In this document: in pieces, positions 60,452-64,000 of the stretch
How positions within the stretch are numbered: the first letter of the stretch is position 1
Layout of the letters: each line of letters begins with the position of its first letter
Assembly: GCF_018614135.1 (NCBI RefSeq)
Contig: NZ_JAGGOW010000102.1
Span: forward strand, 26,722 to 90,721
From: Streptomyces sp. ISL-66
GTDB taxonomy: Bacteria; Actinomycetota; Actinomycetes; Streptomycetales; Streptomycetaceae
Reading direction: 5' to 3'
DNA: 64,000 nucleotides
Notes under the pieces: model-generated
The model's input: the letters and a program-made list of their open reading frames with translations, nothing else
Told to the model about the DNA's origin: nothing
The model's database searches: none
Program-made: the position numbers and the translations under genes

Positions 60452-61474
60452 TCAGCTCTGCGCGGGGGTGAACACGCCGCGGAAGCGCATCTTCCCGGAG
60501 GCCAGGCGGTCGTAGGCCTCGGTGGCCCGGTCGAGCGGGAAGGTCTCGGTGATCGGCTTGACCTTGCCCTTCGCGGCGAGGTCGAGGACCTCGCTGAGGT
60601 AGTGCTGGCCGCCGTGGGTGGAGCCGATGACCTGCTGGCGCATCATGTGGAACGGCACGCCCTCGGAGGAGATGGAGAACGGCTGGCTGAAGTCCAGCCC
60701 GCACAGGATCACGCGGCCGGAGACGCGCAGGCCCGTCATGGCCTCCTCGGCCGCGCCGAAGGCGTTGGTGGTGACCAGCAGGATGTCCGCGCCGCCGAGC
60801 TCGAGGAGTTCCTTGCCGTTGGCGACGACGTGGTCGGCGCCCAGCTGGGTGGCCAGGTCATGCTTGTCCGGGGAGTGGGTGATCGCGATGGTCTCGAATC
60901 CGCACGCCTTGGACAGCTGCAGGGCCACATGGCCCAGTCCGCCGATGCCCAGAACGGCGACCTTCTCGTGCGGCTGCGGGGACGCGTCCCGCAGACCGCT
61001 CCAGGTGGTGTAACCGGCGCACATCATGGGCGCGGCATCGGTGTACGACAGGCCGTCCGGCAGCAGCACCGTCCCCTCGGCCGCGATGGCGATGTACTCC
61101 GCGTGCCCACCCTGCGCGGAGAACCCACTGGTGCGGGGCGCGACGCAGTTCATCGCGGTCTGCCCGGTCAGCGGCCGGTTCTCGCGACAGTAGGCACAGC
61201 GGCCACAGGCGGACTGCACCCAGGTGGTACCAACCCGGTCGCCGACCTGGCGCGTGTGCACCCCGGCGCCGACCTCGACGACCTCACCGACCACCTCATG
61301 GCCCGGCGTCTGGGGGTAGAGGTCCCCGCCGTAGCCCTGCGTGGACCAGACATCGGTGTAGCACATGCCCGACGCGTGAACCTTCACCAGCACCTGCCCC
61401 GGCTCCGCCGTCGGGGTCGGGACCTCCTGGACCTCCCACGGCTTGTTCGCGCCGGTCATCACAACTGCCTTCAT
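60452..61474 (-). CDS. Zinc-dependent alcohol dehydrogenase
   Basis: The 340-residue MDR enzyme has the catalytic zinc ligands CYTDVWSTQG and GHEVVGEVVEVG, a structural zinc lobe (CGRCAYCRENRPLTGQTAMNC) and the NAD(P) loop VAVLGIGGLGHVALQLSKAC. AAGGAG stands six bases before the ATG at 61474. Two palindromic sites upstream and the divergent TetR gene suggest repression until an alcohol or aldehyde is present. Confidence 0.92.
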   Translation of the reverse strand: MKAVVMTGANKPWEVQEVPTPTAEPGQVLVKVHASGMCYTDVWSTQGYGGDLYPQTPGHEVVGEVVEVGAGVHTRQVGDRVGTTWVQSACGRCAYCRENRPLTGQTAMNCVAPRTSGFSAQGGHAEYIAIAAEGTVLLPDGLSYTDAAPMMCAGYTTWSGLRDASPQPHEKVAVLGIGGLGHVALQLSKACGFETIAITHSPDKHDLATQLGADHVVANGKELLELGGADILLVTTNAFGAAEEAMTGLRVSGRVILCGLDFSQPFSISSEGVPFHMMRQQVIGSTHGGQHYLSEVLDLAAKGKVKPITETFPLDRATEAYDRLASGKMRFRGVFTPAQS

Positions 61475-61559
61475 GACTGCTCCTTGCTTCGATGCGTCTG
61501 GGGTGGGCAGCGTCGGCGGGAATCGCTCGCGCAAGAGCGAACCGAGCAACCCGTCCGGG

Positions 61560-61625
61560 GTAACCACCTAGGTAGGTACACCGTAGCCCCGGTCAGGATG
61601 ATTTATCAATAACCAGGTAGTTACC
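61560..61625. promoter_or_regulatory. Two operator-like palindromes in the alcohol dehydrogenase promoter
   Basis: GTAACCACCTAGGTAGGTAC (61560-61579, 16 of 20 symmetric) and TAACCAGGTAGTTACC (61610-61625) share GTAAC/TACC half-sites. They stand 86-152 bp upstream of the alcohol dehydrogenase start. The surrounding region 61475-61885 holds no gene. Confidence 0.5.
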
Positions 61626-61841
61626 CTCTTGATTCTCACGCCTCGAGGCACGGACGGTAACGCGAAGTGCGCCATCGGTGACGCCGCGAGGCTCCTCTGG
61701 CGTCCGCGATGTCCAGTGTGTCGGCCCATCGAGCACCCCGCATGTCAGCCGGATCGGCAAAACGCCAGGCCTATGAGCGGCGGCGTACCCGGTTTGGCCG
61801 CTTTGCGTCGGCAGCTCCGCAGCGGGCGGACGGCATCATCA

Positions 61842-61857
61842 GTAACTGTGTAGTTAC
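61842..61857. promoter_or_regulatory. Operator-like palindrome before the tetR gene
   Basis: GTAACT-GTGT-AGTTAC, perfect 6-bp arms, 28 bp before the ATG; similar half-sites to the two boxes near the alcohol dehydrogenase. Confidence 0.55.
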
Positions 61858-61885
61858 GCCCGTGTGGGGGCACTATCCTTCCCCT

Positions 61886-62458
61886 ATGCCGCCCGACGCC
61901 ACCGCTACGAAGAGACGCCTGCTGGACGCCGCCTACAGCGAGTTCGCCCAGTACGGGCTTGCCGGCGCCCGCGTGGAACGCATCGGCGAAATTGCGCAGG
62001 CCAACAAGCGTCTGATCTACGTCCACTTCGGCAACAAGGCCGACCTCTTCGACATCGTGGTCGCCAAGAGCCTGGCCGACCTCGCAGAGGCCGTCCCCTT
62101 CGACGCCGACGACCTCTCCCGCTACGCGGGCGACCTGTTCGACTACCTGCTGGAACACCCCCAGGTACTACGCCTGACCGGCTGGGCCCGGTTGGAACGG
62201 CCCGAACCCACGGCAGCCGAGGTGGACGCCTACCGCCCCAAGATCGATGCCATCGTCTCCGCCCAGCACAGCAACTCCGTCACCAAAGAAATCGCCCCCA
62301 CGGACGTCCTCGCCCTCGTCCTCGGGTTGACCACCGCCTGGGCCAGCGCCTCACCCGCCCTGCAATCACTGGCTCCCGAAGCCCCCTGGTCCCCTGAGCG
62401 ACTGCGCCATCACCGCGCCGCGATGACCGCCGCCGTGCAAGCCTTCGTTGCCTCCTGA
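61886..62458 (+). CDS. TetR-family regulator of the dehydrogenase genes
   Basis: The 190-residue protein has the TetR start RRLLDAAYSEFAQYGLAGAR, then EIAQANKRLIYVHFGNKADL, and a ligand domain. ATG 61886 is preferred over the long frame from 61709; a Shine-Dalgarno is not evident. It is divergent from the alcohol dehydrogenase, with related palindromes on both sides. Confidence 0.9.
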   Translation: MPPDATATKRRLLDAAYSEFAQYGLAGARVERIGEIAQANKRLIYVHFGNKADLFDIVVAKSLADLAEAVPFDADDLSRYAGDLFDYLLEHPQVLRLTGWARLERPEPTAAEVDAYRPKIDAIVSAQHSNSVTKEIAPTDVLALVLGLTTAWASASPALQSLAPEAPWSPERLRHHRAAMTAAVQAFVAS

Positions 62459-62486
62459 CCCCCGTTTCCGCCGACGGAAACGGGGG
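62459..62486 (+). terminator. Hairpin terminator after tetR
   Basis: CCCCCGTTTCCG and CGGAAACGGGGG pair over 12 bp with loop CCGA, starting at the stop codon. The next 174 bp to the transposase contain no recognisable gene or second IS end. Confidence 0.8.
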
Positions 62487-62660
62487 GTCACCCCGCACAG
62501 ATCACACCCGATCACCCGCCAGCCGGCCGCAGGGAACTCGTGACCGCTCAGCAGGCGAGCTCACCACTCAACGCTGAGCGCAGCTGCCTGGTCTGGCTCA
62601 CCGGGCTTGCCGCCTCAATGGGCCCCACCTCAACGGGGATCTTCCTCCACTCTTCCGGAC

Positions 62661-63466
62661 ATGATCAGCCATCTTGTGCCCGATGACCTGTGGGACCGCA
62701 TTGCCCCGATGCTGCCGCCTCACCCTCAGCGGCGGCATCGATACGCAGGACGACACCGAACATGCGACCGCATCGCGTTGGGCGGCATCATCTTCGTCCT
62801 GCGCACAGGTGTGACCTGGCGCGACGTGCCACGCCTGTGGGTTGCTCGGGAGTCACGGCCTGGCGCCGCCTACGGGACTGGACCGAAGCCGGCGTCTGGC
62901 CACGGCTGCACGCCGCGATCCTCACCGAACTACGGACGGCCAGGCTGCTGGAGATGGACGACTGTGCCATCGACGGCTCGCACATCCGCGCCCTCAAAGG
63001 AGGCGCTCACACTGGACCATCTCCGGTTGATCGAGGCCGCCCCGGCAGCAAGCATCACGTCATCGTCGACCGGCACGGCACACCGCTCGCAGTGTCACTG
63101 ACCGGCGGCAACCGGCACGATGTCACCCAGCTCATGCCGCTCGTCGATGCCATCCCGCGGATTCGTGGCCTGCGTGGCCGCCCACGAAATCGCCCACGAC
63201 GCCTGTACGCCGACCGCGGCTACGACTTCGACAAGTACCGCCGACTCCTCCGGCGCCGAGGGATAACCCCGAAGATCGCCCGCCGTGGTGCCCAGCACGG
63301 CTCCGGCTTGGGCAAGACCCGATGGGTCGTAGAGCGGACCTTCGCTTGGCTTCACCAGTTCAAGCGCCTCCGCACTCGCTACGAGATACGCGCCGACTTG
63401 CACCAGGGGCTACTCGAACTCGCCTGCAGCCTCATTTGCTTGAGGCGACTTCGAATCTCATTCTGA
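62661..63466 (+). CDS. IS5-family transposase in two reading frames
   Basis: Frame one from ATG 62661 encodes the N-terminal part (HLVPDDLWDRIAPMLPPHPQ, VLRTGVTWRDVP). The reading then passes to the -1 frame at about 62835 (VGCSGVTAWRRLRDWTEAGV) and runs to 63466 with DDCAIDGSHIRALKGGAHTG, VIVDRHGTPLAVSLTGGNRH and RRWVVERTF-like TRWVVERTFAWLHQFKRLR (DDE residues D, D, E). IS5/IS427 members often use programmed -1 shifting, so the gene may be active. The TGA lies inside the right inverted repeat. Confidence 0.85.
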
Positions 63467-63475
63467 AATGATCAG
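63457..63475 (-). repeat. Right 19-bp terminal inverted repeat
   Basis: CTCATTCTGAAATGATCAG; its reverse complement matches the left end at 18 of 19 bases. Followed by TTA. Confidence 0.88.
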
Positions 63476-63912
63476 TTAGTGCGGGCGTCAGAGAGCACGA
63501 TCACCTCCCAGAGAAGCGCCCACCACAGCACGCCGAACAAGAGGCCGGTCAGCGGGAAGAGCACCATGACGGCGCCTTGAACGGTACGGGCGACTCTCTC
63601 GGGGATGAGGCCGGAGGGGATGGGCCGCCACGGCTTGTTGATCCTGTCTTCCTCCACCGACACCAGCTGGCTGCTGATGGCATGGAGGGCAAGAAACCCA
63701 GTCATGTAAACCGCGGCCTCGACGATCGCCAAGGCGAAGGCGGCCGGGGCGAGGCGTGCGTGATGAGCTGCCACGACAGCAAATGCGGTCCCGGGGTAGA
63801 TGGTCATCCATGGGTCAGTGCGCACGAAAAGAACCGCAACCCGAAGATAGCCACGCAACCGGGCTAAGAGGCCGCCCCTGCCGGGCAGCGGCGAGCGCAC
63901 TTGAATGCTCAC
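63476..63912 (-). pseudogene. UbiA-family prenyltransferase, N-terminal part (interrupted gene)
   Basis: From GTG 63912 (GAGAGGA upstream) the frame gives 145 residues: MSIQVRSPLPGRGGLLARLR, four membrane helices and the first UbiA motif SSQLVSVEEDRINKPWRPIP with its acidic pair. It ends two codons into the insertion. Together with 56857-57328 it would make a normal UbiA protein of about 300 residues that attaches a prenyl chain to an aromatic or other acceptor. Confidence 0.88.
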
Positions 63913-64000
63913 GGTCGGTCATCCTCTCCACAACGGGCAGTAGAAACCGGGCAGACACCGCACATCCGGCGAGCCCAGTAAGAGGTCATCTCATTTGGTT
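63913..64000. other. Upstream region of the UbiA gene
   Basis: Contains the Shine-Dalgarno of the UbiA gene; no other feature is recognised to the window end. Confidence 0.3.

Larger units (their letters stand above)
57329..63475. mobile_element. 6,147-bp IS5-type element with alcohol/aldehyde dehydrogenase cargo
   Basis: The segment is bounded by 19-bp inverted repeats and TTA duplications and interrupts a UbiA gene. An IS5-family transposase sits at the right end, its stop codon inside the right repeat. Between lie an LtrA-like protein, an aldehyde dehydrogenase, a zinc alcohol dehydrogenase and a TetR regulator. No second transposase or inner IS end was found, so it looks like an IS whose left end has been pushed 5.3 kb away by cargo, or a composite with one IS mostly lost. 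Confidence 0.8.

Noticed and set aside
62487..62660. Inner left end of a normal-size IS5 copy
   Set aside because: No sequence like CTGATCRTTTCAGAATGAG occurs here, so a separate complete IS next to the cargo is not supported.

Overview
The window looks like chromosomal DNA of a Streptomyces or close relative. It has very high GC with strong third-position GC bias, many GTG starts and ATGA/GTGA overlaps. Its families are typical of the genus: PRC-barrel, CsbD and small DUF proteins, F420-type oxidoreductase, STAS/RsbW/sigma-B partner switching, Ku, DnaE2 with an ImuB-like partner, a HelD-type RNA-polymerase motor and oleate hydratase. No rRNA, tRNA or CRISPR array was seen.

Layout. 0-6.4 kb: a PucR-type regulator divergent from a five-gene liv-type ABC importer operon (ATPase, ATPase, permease, permease, lipoprotein). 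6.5-11.8 kb: secreted M64-like metallopeptidase, an XRE/TPR regulator, small membrane and VOC proteins, and a tiny proline-rich protein. 11.9-15.8 kb: Ku, then a translationally coupled nucleotidyltransferase / BON-like / metallophosphoesterase set and small stress-type proteins. 15.9-18.6 kb: HAD phosphatase, F420-type oxidoreductase, flavin reductase-like protein, CsbD. 18.7-24.1 kb: a whole partner-switching unit (two STAS proteins, an RsbW-like kinase, a sigma-B-family sigma factor and an ANTAR/GAF/PAS/PP2C phosphatase). Several genes between 10 and 32 kb carry GnnT-N14/15-GGGTTA/GGGTAR elements that fit the known Streptomyces sigma-B promoter type, so this unit plausibly controls its neighbours. 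24-34 kb: a collapsed esterase pseudogene, a MarR/MBL-fold pair, acetyltransferases, redox enzymes and two adjacent proteins sharing one domain.

34.2-35.1 kb is a 911-bp element with 38-bp imperfect terminal inverted repeats and a 5-bp target duplication. It has no transposase and carries a GNAT acetyltransferase, which fits a non-autonomous Tn3-type element. 35-49 kb: NAD(P) enzymes, an M20 peptidase, a TetR-controlled MFS exporter, an ACT-domain gene behind a leader-peptide/terminator attenuator, oleate hydratase, peroxiredoxin, an RpiR regulator and a HelD-family protein. 49.5-55.2 kb: Tat-type beta-carbonic anhydrase and an ImuB-like/DnaE2 mutasome pair.

55.3-64 kb is accessory. A HEAT-repeat protein lies between two arrays of 20-bp repeats. 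A UbiA-type prenyltransferase gene (reading leftward from 63.9 kb) is cut by a 6,147-bp insertion at 57,329-63,475. The insertion has 19-bp inverted repeats (18/19) and a TTA target duplication. It carries an LtrA-like membrane protein, an aldehyde dehydrogenase, a zinc alcohol dehydrogenase, their probable TetR regulator and, at its right end, an IS5-family transposase in two frames. Joining the flanks at one TTA copy restores an open UbiA frame.
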